NCBI GenBank assembly: GCA_937988695.1
Contig: CALKHM010000189.1
Coordinates: forward strand, 1 to 34,130
Direction: 5' to 3'
DNA length: 34,130 bases
DNA from: an uncultured Microbacterium sp.
GTDB taxonomy: Bacteria > Actinomycetota > Actinomycetes > Actinomycetales > Microbacteriaceae
Shown: piece by piece, positions 1 through 7,900 of the stretch
Position numbering within the stretch: the first letter of the stretch is position 1
Layout: the number at the start of each line of letters is the position of its first letter
Translations under genes and position numbers: made by a program
Notes under the pieces: model-generated
What the model saw: the letters and a program-made list of their open reading frames with translations, nothing else
Told to the model about the DNA's origin: nothing
Database searches by the model: none

Positions 1-11
1 GAGGAGAGCGG

Positions 12-1235
12 ATGTCGGTGACGGCGGTCGAACGCGACGCGATGCGGCGCGCCTTCGACCTCGCCCGGCGCGGCCCACGCGGCGTGAACCCGCAGGTGGG
101 CGCCGTGATCCTCTCTCCCGATGGCGAGGTCATCTCCGAGGGCTGGCACCGCGGCGCGGGCACCCCGCATGCCGAGGTCGATGCGCTCTCACAGCTGCCA
201 CCCGACCTGCTGCGCGGCGCCACCGTCGTGGTCACCCTCGAGCCCTGCAACCACACCGGACGCACCGGTCCCTGCGCGCTCGCCCTCATCGAGGCCGGCG
301 TGGCGCGGGTGGTGTTCAGCGCGGAGGACCCCGGCGTCGCCTCCGGCGGCGGCGCCGACCGGCTGCGGGCGGCCGGAGTCGAGGTCGAGGCCGGCGTGCT
401 CGCCGAGGAGGGTGTCGCGCTCATCGACGACTGGCTCGTCTCGGTGCGGCTGGGGCGCCCGTTCATCACCGTGAAATGGGCACAGAGCCTCGACGGCCGG
501 GCCGCCGCGCCCGATGGCACGAGCCGATGGATCACCGGGCCGGAGGCTCGCGCAGACGTGCACGAGCGGCGCGCGGCCGCCGACGCGATCCTCGTCGGCA
601 CGGGCACCGTGCTCGCCGACGATCCCGCGCTGACTGCCCGTCGCCCGGACGGCACGCTGTACGACCATCAGCCTGTTCCCGTCGTGCTGGGCAGACGTGA
701 GATCCCCTCGGATGCCGCGATCCGGCGCCATCCGCATGCCCCGCTGTTGTACACCGAGCTGCGCGACGCGGTCGTCGACCTGCGCGACCGCGGCATCCAG
801 AGGCTGTTCGTCGAGGGCGGTCCCACCGTCGCCAGCGCCATCATGCAGGCGGGGCTGGCCGACGAGGTGCTCGCCTACCTCGCACCGGTGCTGCTGGGCG
901 GCGAACGGCTCGCGCTCACCGACATCGGGGTGGCAACGCTCGCCGACGCGCCCCGGCTGCGGATCGCGACGGTCGAGAAGATCGGCGACGACCTGCTCGT
1001 CGTCGCACATCCGATGATTCCGGCAACGCGTTTCGATCCGGCGTCCATGGCGGTGCGTTTCGACTCGGCGCCTACGGCGCCTCGCTCAACGACCGGGCCG
1101 GGCACCCTGCCCCGCACAACGACCGAGCTAAGCGCGGCGCCCCGCTCCACGAGCGAGACGGGCACGGCGCCTCGCTCAACGACCGGGCCGGGCACCCTGC
1201 CCCGCACAACGACCGACAACACGGAAGGATCCTGA
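12..1235 (+). CDS. ribD: Bifunctional riboflavin biosynthesis deaminase/reductase RibD with repeat-derived C-terminal tail
   Basis: Cytosolic enzyme for the second and third steps of riboflavin synthesis: deamination of the pyrimidine ring, then NADPH-dependent reduction of the ribosyl side chain. The N-terminal deaminase domain (about residues 5-145) has the zinc motif HAE at 53-55 and PCNHTGRTGPC with C79 and C88. The reductase domain follows at about 150-335, with FITVKWAQSLDGR and the RWITGPEAR block. ATG at 12 is preceded by GAGGAG at 1-6. The stop codon overlaps the ribE start by one base. The enzyme ends naturally near residue 336. The last 70 or so residues are rich in Pro, Arg, Ser and Thr and come from an in-frame repeat (see 1074-1216), so they are probably disordered and dispensable. 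Any FMN riboswitch would lie upstream of the window. Function is secure; the tail is the odd part. Confidence 0.95.
   Translation: MSVTAVERDAMRRAFDLARRGPRGVNPQVGAVILSPDGEVISEGWHRGAGTPHAEVDALSQLPPDLLRGATVVVTLEPCNHTGRTGPCALALIEAGVARVVFSAEDPGVASGGGADRLRAAGVEVEAGVLAEEGVALIDDWLVSVRLGRPFITVKWAQSLDGRAAAPDGTSRWITGPEARADVHERRAAADAILVGTGTVLADDPALTARRPDGTLYDHQPVPVVLGRREIPSDAAIRRHPHAPLLYTELRDAVVDLRDRGIQRLFVEGGPTVASAIMQAGLADEVLAYLAPVLLGGERLALTDIGVATLADAPRLRIATVEKIGDDLLVVAHPMIPATRFDPASMAVRFDSAPTAPRSTTGPGTLPRTTTELSAAPRSTSETGTAPRSTTGPGTLPRTTTDNTEGS
1074..1216. repeat. Direct repeat inside ribD: two identical 53-bp copies 90 bp apart, with a degenerate copy between
   Basis: Bases 1074-1126 and 1164-1216 are identical. 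The spacing of 90 bp keeps the reading frame and gives a 30-residue protein period. A degenerate third copy lies between them near 1135-1168. Just upstream, 1056-1066 reads GTTTCGACTCG, and each copy contains GCTCAACGACCGG. These are the two halves of the palindrome seen between genes at 22804-22899, so the ribD tail looks like an intergenic repeat that entered the gene and was duplicated. Confidence 0.9.
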
Positions 1236-1891
1236 TGTTCACCGGAATCGTCGAAGAGATCGGACGCATCACCGCGACCGAGGCCGCCGGTGACGGCATC
1301 CGACTGACCGTGCACGCTCCGGCGGCCGCCTCGGATGCCGCGCATGGCGACTCGATCGCCGTGTCAGGCGTGTGCCTGACGGTCACCGGCCGCGGCGACG
1401 ACTGGTTCGCCGCCGACGTGATGCGACAGACCCTCGACATGTCCACGCTCGACGACGTGGCCGCCGGGCGCCGGGTGAACCTCGAACGCGCTCTGACCGC
1501 GCACGCGCGGCTGGGCGGCCACATCGTGCAGGGCCACATCGACGGCACCGGCACGGTGCTGCAGGTGCGCCCGGGCGACCAGTGGCGGGTGCTGCGCATC
1601 AACGTGCCCGCTGACCTTGCCGACCTCGTCGTCGACAAGGGCTCGATAGCGGTCGACGGCGTCTCGCTCACCGTCAGCGCGGCCAGTGCCGCCGGCGACC
1701 CCGAGCCGTGGTTCGAGGTCTCCCTCATCCCGGAGACGCTGGCGTCCACGACGCTCGGCGAACGCGCTCCCGGCGAGCGCGTCAACCTCGAGACCGACAT
1801 CCTGGCGCGGCACGTGCGGCGCCTGCTCGCCTTCACCACGGTCCCGAGCCGCGGCGAGGCATCCGTTTCCAACGAAGGGAAGCTCCGATGA
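1235..1891 (+). CDS. ribE: Riboflavin synthase, alpha subunit
   Basis: Dismutes two molecules of 6,7-dimethyl-8-ribityllumazine into riboflavin and the diaminouracil substrate of RibH. The 218-residue product has the usual two lumazine-binding repeats. The first starts with MFTGIVEEIG at residue 1 and contains SGVCLTV. The second starts near HIVQGHIDGTG (about residue 90) and contains DGVSLTV. Length is normal for the family, and the protein works as a trimer. The ATG overlaps the ribD stop by one base, and the stop overlaps the ribBA start as ATGA, so translation is coupled. The symbol ribC is also used for this enzyme in some species. Confidence 0.95.
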   Translation: MFTGIVEEIGRITATEAAGDGIRLTVHAPAAASDAAHGDSIAVSGVCLTVTGRGDDWFAADVMRQTLDMSTLDDVAAGRRVNLERALTAHARLGGHIVQGHIDGTGTVLQVRPGDQWRVLRINVPADLADLVVDKGSIAVDGVSLTVSAASAAGDPEPWFEVSLIPETLASTTLGERAPGERVNLETDILARHVRRLLAFTTVPSRGEASVSNEGKLR

Positions 1892-3177
1892 GCCTGTCCA
1901 CCATTCCGGAGGCACTCGAGAGCCTGCGTGCGGGACGTCCGGTCCTGGTCGCAGACGATGAGAACCGTGAGAACGAGGGCGACATCATCCTGTCCGCGCA
2001 GCTGGCCACACCCGAATGGCTGGCGTGGACGATCCGCTACTCGAGCGGATACCTGTGCGCGCCGATGCCCGCCGAGTGGGCCGATCGGCTGGAGCTGCCA
2101 CCGATGGTCGCGCACAACGAGGACTCGCGCGGCACCGCGTACACCGTCAGCGTCGACGCCGCCGACCGTCTGTCGACCGGGATCAGCGCCGCCGATCGCA
2201 CGCACACGCTGAACGTGCTGGCCGACCCCGAGTCCACGCCGACCTCGGTGATCCGCCCCGGGCACGTGCTGCCGCTGCGCGCGGTGGACGGCGGCGTGCG
2301 CGAGCGCAGCGGGCACACCGAGGCGGCCGTCGAGCTGATGCGGCTGGCGGGACTGGCCCCGGTCGGCGCGATCGGCGAGGTCGTCGCCGACGACGGCAGC
2401 ATGATGCGGCTGCCGGGCCTGATCGAGATGGGCGAGCGCGAGGGCGTGCCGGTGATCACGATCGAGAGCCTGATCGCCTACCTCGACGAGCACGAGCCGC
2501 GCACGGAGCCGGTCACCCACCGCCGGCGGATGAGCCTGCGCGCAGAGGCGAACGTGCCGACCGCGCACGGGCGGTTCCGCTTTCTCGCGTACAAGGACCG
2601 GATGACCGGGACCGACCACATCGCGGTGATCTCCGGTGACCTCAGCACCGAGGCGCCGCTCGTGCGCGTGCACTCGGAATGCCTGACCGGCGAGGCGTTC
2701 GGCTCGTTGAAGTGCGAGTGCGGTCCGCAGCTGCAGGCGGCGCTGGACGCCATCGACCACGAGGGCGGTGTGGTCATCTACATGCGCGGCCACGAGGGCC
2801 GCGGCATCGGCCTGATCAACAAGCTGCGCGCCTACAGCCTGCAGGAACGCGGCCTGGACACCGTCGACGCGAACCTTGCCCTCGGCCTTCCCGCCGACGC
2901 GCGCGACTACGCCGCCGCCGCCGGCATCCTCGCCGACCTCGGCGTGCAGAAGGTGCGGCTGCTGACCAACAACACCGACAAGGTGCACCAGCTGCGGGAG
3001 TTCGGTCTGGACATCGTCGAGCAGGTGCCGTTGCTGGTCGGGGTGGGCCCGAACAACCACCAGTATCTGCAGACCAAGCGCGACAAGATGGGCCACATCA
3101 TCGACGCCGACGAGCTCGAAGAGGCCCTGCACGAGATGCGTGACAGCGAAGGCCGGCACGAAGGAGCAGACGCGTGA
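1888..3177 (+). CDS. ribBA: Bifunctional 3,4-dihydroxy-2-butanone-4-phosphate synthase / GTP cyclohydrolase II
   Basis: Supplies both precursors of the pathway: the four-carbon unit from ribulose 5-phosphate and the pyrimidine from GTP. The N-terminal DHBP synthase domain (about 1-205) carries the acidic DDENRENEGD loop at 23-32 and HTEAAVELMRLAG. The C-terminal GTP cyclohydrolase II domain has the zinc triad C265, C276 and C278 (HSECLTGE, KCECG) and the GTP-binding stretch RGHEGRGIGL. I place the start at ATG 1888: it follows AAGGGAAG, overlaps the ribE stop as ATGA and begins with the conserved family N-terminus. The frame stays open upstream to 1708, but that part is out-of-frame ribE. The product is 429 residues, normal for a RibBA fusion. 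Confidence 0.95.
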   Translation: MSLSTIPEALESLRAGRPVLVADDENRENEGDIILSAQLATPEWLAWTIRYSSGYLCAPMPAEWADRLELPPMVAHNEDSRGTAYTVSVDAADRLSTGISAADRTHTLNVLADPESTPTSVIRPGHVLPLRAVDGGVRERSGHTEAAVELMRLAGLAPVGAIGEVVADDGSMMRLPGLIEMGEREGVPVITIESLIAYLDEHEPRTEPVTHRRRMSLRAEANVPTAHGRFRFLAYKDRMTGTDHIAVISGDLSTEAPLVRVHSECLTGEAFGSLKCECGPQLQAALDAIDHEGGVVIYMRGHEGRGIGLINKLRAYSLQERGLDTVDANLALGLPADARDYAAAAGILADLGVQKVRLLTNNTDKVHQLREFGLDIVEQVPLLVGVGPNNHQYLQTKRDKMGHIIDADELEEALHEMRDSEGRHEGADA

Positions 3178-3647
3178 GCGGGACCGGAGCGCCACGGACA
3201 CCCTATGCCATCGACGGACACGGCGTCGAGGTCGTCGTGGTCGCCGGCACCTGGCACCAGGCGATCACCGACGGGCTGATCGCCGGCGCCCAGCGCGCAC
3301 TCGACCGGGCCGGCGCCTCCCACCGGCTCGTACGGGTGCCGGGGTCGTTCGAGCTGGCACTGGCCGCGCAGGCGGCGTTCGCCGCCGGGGCAGACGCGGT
3401 CGTGGCGCTCGGCGTCATCATCCGCGGCGGCACCCCGCACTTCGAATACGTCTCGCAGGCGACCACCGACGGGCTGAACCGCGTGGCACTGGATGCCGGC
3501 AAGCCGGTCGGCTTCGGAGTGCTCACCCTCGACGACGAGCTGCAGGGCCTGGCCCGCGCGGGGCTCGCCGGCTCGCAGGAGGACAAGGGGGCCGAGGCCG
3601 CCGAGGCCGCCCTGCGGATGGCGGCGGTGCTGCGCGAGCTCGGCTGA
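3174..3647 (+). CDS. ribH: 6,7-dimethyl-8-ribityllumazine synthase
   Basis: Condenses the RibBA-derived butanone phosphate with the RibD-derived diaminouracil to give lumazine, the substrate of RibE. The 157-residue protein has the family landmarks: VVVAGTWHQAITDGL near the N-terminus, VPGSFELALAAQ, then GVIIRGGTPHFEYVSQATTDGL, whose histidine is the expected catalytic base. The GTG start at 3174 overlaps the ribBA stop as GTGA and sits behind AAGGAG at 3161-3166. It is the last gene of the operon. A hairpin spans its stop codon, and the next gene is convergent. Confidence 0.94.
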   Translation: MSGTGAPRTPYAIDGHGVEVVVVAGTWHQAITDGLIAGAQRALDRAGASHRLVRVPGSFELALAAQAAFAAGADAVVALGVIIRGGTPHFEYVSQATTDGLNRVALDAGKPVGFGVLTLDDELQGLARAGLAGSQEDKGAEAAEAALRMAAVLRELG

Positions 3648-3658
3648 GCAGCACCGCC
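3623..3658 (+). terminator. Hairpin across the ribH stop codon, possible terminator
   Basis: A perfect 10-bp stem, GGCGGTGCTG at 3623-3632 with CAGCACCGCC at 3649-3658, encloses a 16-nt loop that holds the last ribH codons and stop. No T-run follows, so it is not a classical intrinsic terminator. It lies between convergent genes, only 11 bases before the end of the opposite gene, and could stop transcription from either side or protect the riboflavin mRNA 3' end. Confidence 0.5.
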
Positions 3659-3668
3659 AGCCGGGCCG

Positions 3669-4109
3669 CTAGGGCTTCCAGACCATGAGGACGACGACCA
3701 CGAGCAGCAGCAGCGCAGCGATGCCGCTGGATCCCGCGATCGCGCCGTAGCCGGCCGGCTTGGCACCCTCGGCCGCGCCGTCCGCGGCATCGGCCGCCTT
3801 GTTCATCTGCGGGACGACGACGAACGCGCTCAGCACGAACGCGACGACGTACGCGATGACCGACCACAGGATCCAGGGCGTGGCGAAGGTCAGGCCGTAT
3901 TTCGGGTCGGCCATGCCCATGACGCCGAAGCCGAGCACGAACGTGAGCAGCGAGAGCCAGGAGAAGATCGCCGTCGACTTCGCCAGCGCGTGCACCTGCG
4001 CCGCGTTGCCGCTGCGCAGCGCCCGCAGGCCGGTCATCGGGATGATCGCCATCGGGCCGACGATGAAGACGGCGGTGGCGACGTGCAGGATGATCATGAC
4101 GGTGTCCAT
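3669..4109 (-). CDS. Small four-helix membrane protein, DUF2269-like
   Basis: An integral membrane protein of 146 residues with four hydrophobic segments at about 5-25, 47-66, 78-99 and 122-143. An Ala/Gly-rich linker with charged residues lies before the last helix. The pattern of an N-terminal helix containing HVATAVFIVGP and a TGLRALR loop resembles the DUF2269 family of predicted integral membrane proteins. No catalytic motif is visible and the function is unknown. It stands alone between ribH and the DA1-like gene. The 47 bases upstream hold a -10-like hexamer but no Shine-Dalgarno sequence, so it may be leaderless. The family name is tentative. Confidence 0.75.
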   Translation of the reverse strand: MDTVMIILHVATAVFIVGPMAIIPMTGLRALRSGNAAQVHALAKSTAIFSWLSLLTFVLGFGVMGMADPKYGLTFATPWILWSVIAYVVAFVLSAFVVVPQMNKAADAADGAAEGAKPAGYGAIAGSSGIAALLLLVVVVLMVWKP

Positions 4110-4116
4110 GCGCAGA

Positions 4117-4122
4117 AGCTTA
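4117..4122 (-). promoter_or_regulatory. Putative -10 element (TAAGCT) for a leaderless transcript
   Basis: On the minus strand TAAGCT ends 7 nt before the ATG at 4109 and no ribosome binding site lies between them. A TANNNT hexamer at this distance is the usual layout of leaderless actinobacterial mRNAs. No good -35 was found. Confidence 0.4.
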
Positions 4123-4156
4123 GGTCATGCTGAAGGTGATGGCCACTCGCCGCCGA

Positions 4157-4981
4157 TCACAGCGGAAAACGGTGCCGGAACGGCGTGTCGCCGCCGAGAG
4201 CGGCTGCACGTCGCAGCGGATACCTTTGGCAGAACAGCCGGAAGCCCACGCCGTACTCGTCGGTGCGCTGCCGTGCATATGCCTCCTGCCGCTCGGCGTC
4301 GTCGAACTCGCCCATCAGCAGCAGGTACTGCACCTGCGCCCAGGTGGCCATCCCCTCGTGCACGACCAGCGCGTGCTGCGGGCCGTACCGCCGATCGATC
4401 TCGGTCTCATCCCAGTTCAGGTACTGCCAGATGTGGGTGAGCTCGTGGGCGATCGTGATGACCGCCGACAGACGCGGCGAGCCGTTCTCGATGAACAGCG
4501 TGCAGCCATCGGCCTTCTTCTCCGCATAGCCGAGCACACGCGCGTCGACTCCGGGAGTCGGTTCGAACGCCTCCCCGCTACGCCGGGCGATCTGATTCGC
4601 GTTGACCATGCGCACTGTCATCGGCACGTTCAACTGCACCGTGAAGCCCAGTTCGAAGTCGCTCTTGGTGGCCAGGAACGTCTCCACGAACTGCTCGTGT
4701 GTGCGCAGCACGTGGCGCGAGCAGTGCACACACCGCTCGCGTCCGTCGGCGAGCCGGTCGAACTCGCCGCCCATCAGCTTCGCGAAGCAGAAGTCGCAGT
4801 AGTCGGCGTTCAGCGGCTCGAACTCGAACGTGCGTGTGCGGTGCGCTTGCACGGCCGCCCGGGCTTGTTCCAGGTACCCACCGCCGAAGCCCTGCGCGGT
4901 CAGATAGCCAAGGGCCCCGGGGACGTCCAGCGACCGTGCCGCCTCGGCCCCGCCGAAGTCCAGATAATCAGCCTTGTCCAC
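4157..4981 (-). CDS. Zinc-ribbon plus HExxH peptidase, DA1-like
   Basis: Predicted cytosolic zinc metallopeptidase of 274 residues. After a short N-terminal region there is a four-cysteine zinc ribbon, C62-x2-C65 and C84-x2-C87, with the LIM-like signature of a Gly-rich patch and ADGRERC between the pairs. The catalytic motif is AHELTH at 178-183 (H179, E180, H183). A VVHEGMATW segment at 206-213 offers E209 as third metal ligand. A LIM-type ribbon followed by HELTH and a downstream EG motif is the plan of DA1 peptidases, known best from plants. I chose GTG at 4981 because it has AGGGGAGG six bases upstream; the frame continues to 5410 but only as the shadow of the upstream gene. It overlaps that gene by 14 bp and is the last of the five-gene operon. 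The substrate is unknown; the operon partners are natural candidates. Confidence 0.8.
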   Translation of the reverse strand: MDKADYLDFGGAEAARSLDVPGALGYLTAQGFGGGYLEQARAAVQAHRTRTFEFEPLNADYCDFCFAKLMGGEFDRLADGRERCVHCSRHVLRTHEQFVETFLATKSDFELGFTVQLNVPMTVRMVNANQIARRSGEAFEPTPGVDARVLGYAEKKADGCTLFIENGSPRLSAVITIAHELTHIWQYLNWDETEIDRRYGPQHALVVHEGMATWAQVQYLLLMGEFDDAERQEAYARQRTDEYGVGFRLFCQRYPLRRAAALGGDTPFRHRFPL

Positions 4982-7900
4982 GCTCGGCCTCCCCTGCCGT
5001 CTCGGATGCCACGGGCTCCGATGTCCCGTCGGCGCCGACACTGATCTCAGAGTCCGTGCCGACGTCGACGGCGACGGACGGGGCGGCCAGATCGACCGGG
5101 GGGGCCGTGTCGGACACCGGAGCCGGCGGCGCCACAGGCATCGGTGGCGGCGCCGCGAGTGGCCGGTCCGCATCCGGCGACGTCGAGTCCGGACGGCGGG
5201 CGGGCTGCCGGGTGAACCACCACCGCACCCGGGCCCACAGCCGGCTCCAGACGCGTCCTCGATGGCGGCGCGCAGGTGTGCCGCCCGCGGCATCCTGCTC
5301 GGCGGCCACCCGGGCGCGGCGGGCGATGTCGTCGGCCGTCTCGCCGGGGAAGACCACGACCGCCTGCCCTGTCGCGGGCTCCTCCTGTGCGTCCTGCGGC
5401 GCCGTCTCATGCCAGGTCAGGTAGTCGGTGACGATCTCGAAGAACCGCCGCCAGTTGCGTTCGACGCCGATCAGCAGCCCCATGTCGAACGGGCCGTCCT
5501 CGACGATGTACACGACCTCGTCCTCGCCCGAGCCGCCCGAGTCGTGCGCGTCGCCGGCGCCTGGCGCGACGACATCGAGCGCCGCCCCGAACGCGGGGTC
5601 CACATCTGCGGCGAGCGCGACCACGTAGTCGTGCGCATCGGGGAACACCGTCACGAACAGCTCGTTGAGCAGCACCGCGATGGTCGCGCGGATCTGCGGC
5701 GACGAGCCCGGCAGCCGGATTCCCAGCACCTCCTTGTTCGCGTAGTGCCGCGACGGGATGCCGGAGACCTGCGTCTGCCGGGCGTGTGCGAGGTCGCCGC
5801 GGCGCTGCGCCTCGACGAACCCGTGCGCACGCACCTGGACGTCGGCGATCAGATGCACGAGAGTGATGTCGCCGATCGACACGCGCGCGCCCGTGCGGTC
5901 GGCCTCGCGCAGCCCGGAGAGCGCGAACGTGCGCAAGGGACGGTAGACGCGGCGATCGCGGATGTGCTCCGCTGCCCGCCGCAGCACGACGGCGTTGCGA
6001 CGCACGTCGTCGCCGATGCTCTGCACCTCGTAGTACTTGCCCGCATGCACCACGAACTGCCCCGGCATCATCCGCTGGTGGACCAGGCCGTGCAGGGCGG
6101 CACCGACGTACTCGTGCTCGGCGACCTCGTCCTCGACGAAGAAGTAGACCGAGCGCAACGACACCAGGACCCGTTCGACGTCGGCGTCTGCACGCAGCCG
6201 GTACTCTCGCATGGTCAGGGCCACGCCGTCGGCGGTGACCCCGGCCGGCAGGCGCCGGACGTCCAGGACGATGATCGGGATGCCGGTATGCCGGGCAACC
6301 AGTTCGCGCAGCAGTGCCACTGCCGGAGGATCGGCGTCGTCGTCATCGCGATCGTCGTCGCGGCGCGGCGCGACGGGAGGCAGAGCGTGGCCGATCAGCT
6401 CGAACTCGCGCGCCAGGGTCGCCTCATCCATGCCGAAGGCATGCAGCGCGAGCATCAGCCGCAGCACGAGGTTGCGTTCGGTGCGTGCGTAGTCGGGGGC
6501 GAACGAGGGGATCGCCTTCGCGTCCACGGCGAAGATCTCGCTGTTGTCCACCATGTAGTCGCGCAGCAGGTAGTCATCGCTGATCACGTTGACGAATCCC
6601 TGCTGCTCGGCGCGTGTCGAGAACAGACGCACCGATTCGTAGGCGTTGTGGATCTCGTCCTCAACGACCAGGAAGCTGTTCTCGGCGACGGGCAGGTCCC
6701 AGGGGTTCGAGTGCGCGGTGATCGCCTCGTTCAGTGCACGCTGTGACATCTCGAGTCCTGCGAACGCCGTGATCGGCGCATAGTACTGGCCCGCGATCCA
6801 CATCATGTCGACGACGGGGAAGGCGTCCGAGCCGACCCAGCCCACCCGCGAGACCTCGTATTTGATGGCCAAGGCACCGATCTCGACGCCCATGCCGAGA
6901 TAGCGCGAGACCGTCGGCAACACATCGGCCTGCATGTGCGGGCCCTCAGCGCGCCAGATCGCCTGCGAGCTGACCCCGTGTGCGGCGGGAGGGGCCACGA
7001 CGTCGGTCAGATCCGTCTTCAGCAGATGCGACAGTGCATCGACGAGACCGTCATGCGGCCGGTCGAACACGGCGAACACGGGCGCGTGCGCGCCGCCGCA
7101 TCGGCTGAACACGAGCCCCAGGCCGAGCTGCCCGGTCGCCATCGCGCGGGAAGGCTCGGCGAGGATCACGTAGCGCACGTCACGGAAGAACGCGTCGTTG
7201 GCGGAGATGAGATCGAGGTCGTGGATGTCGCTGAACCGCAGCACTCCGACATCCAGATCAGCGCGCCCGTCCGCGGTTAGCAGATCCACGGCCCAGAGCT
7301 CCGGTATCCCGGAGATCGACTCCAGCCCGTCGCGCAGCCAGCGCACCAGATCATCGGCTGCGGCATCCCGCCCGCAGACCACCAGGCATCGCCCGTGTCG
7401 CAACAGCTGGTCGTAGGCGGGGAAGACGAGATACGGCGTCAGGTCGGGGTAGAACGGCGTGCCGATCACGGTGCTGCGTCCGGCCATCAGCCCCGCGGCA
7501 GCGGCGACCAGGCTCACATCCAGCACGCCTCCCCCGCGCTTGAGGCGCGAGAAGTAGCCCGCAGCGGTGCGGTCTGTCTCGTCGGGCGAGTGCGCGAAGG
7601 TGTCCAGCTCGTCGTAGGTGCGCGTCGAGTCGCGTGAAAACAGCCGTGAGACCACGTCGATGACGCGGCCGGGGAAGGTCGCGGCAAACACGTCGCGCAG
7701 TCCCGCGTAGTTGGTGATGCGCTGCGCGTCGTCGGCCTCGCCGAGGATGTCACGGCGGTATTCGTGCTCGGTGACGCCGTTCAGCGCGAAATACCACTCG
7801 CCGATGACCAGCGCCGCCAGCGCCGGGAACGAGACTACGGCGAAGCCGGGCCACGACGCGAACGAGGCTGCGAGCGTGATCAGCAGCACGGTCGTGGCCA

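Noticed and set aside
1..11. FMN riboswitch upstream of ribD
   Set aside because: Only 11 bases before the start are present, so nothing beyond the ribosome binding site can be judged.
1074..1216. CRISPR array reading of the ribD repeats
   Set aside because: Only two perfect copies and one decayed copy, no constant repeat plus unique spacer pattern, and the whole stretch is in frame with ribD. No other CRISPR-like array or cas gene is visible.
1072..3201. A 709-codon open frame on the minus strand opposite the riboflavin genes
   Set aside because: It is antisense to ribD, ribE and ribBA, whose motifs are unmistakable. Long antisense frames are expected at this GC content, and its translation is low-complexity His/Arg/Val-rich sequence.
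4982..5410. N-terminal extension of the DA1-like gene
   Set aside because: The extra residues are Arg/Pro-rich and come from a shifted frame of the 1130-residue gene; GTG 4981 has a strong ribosome binding site.
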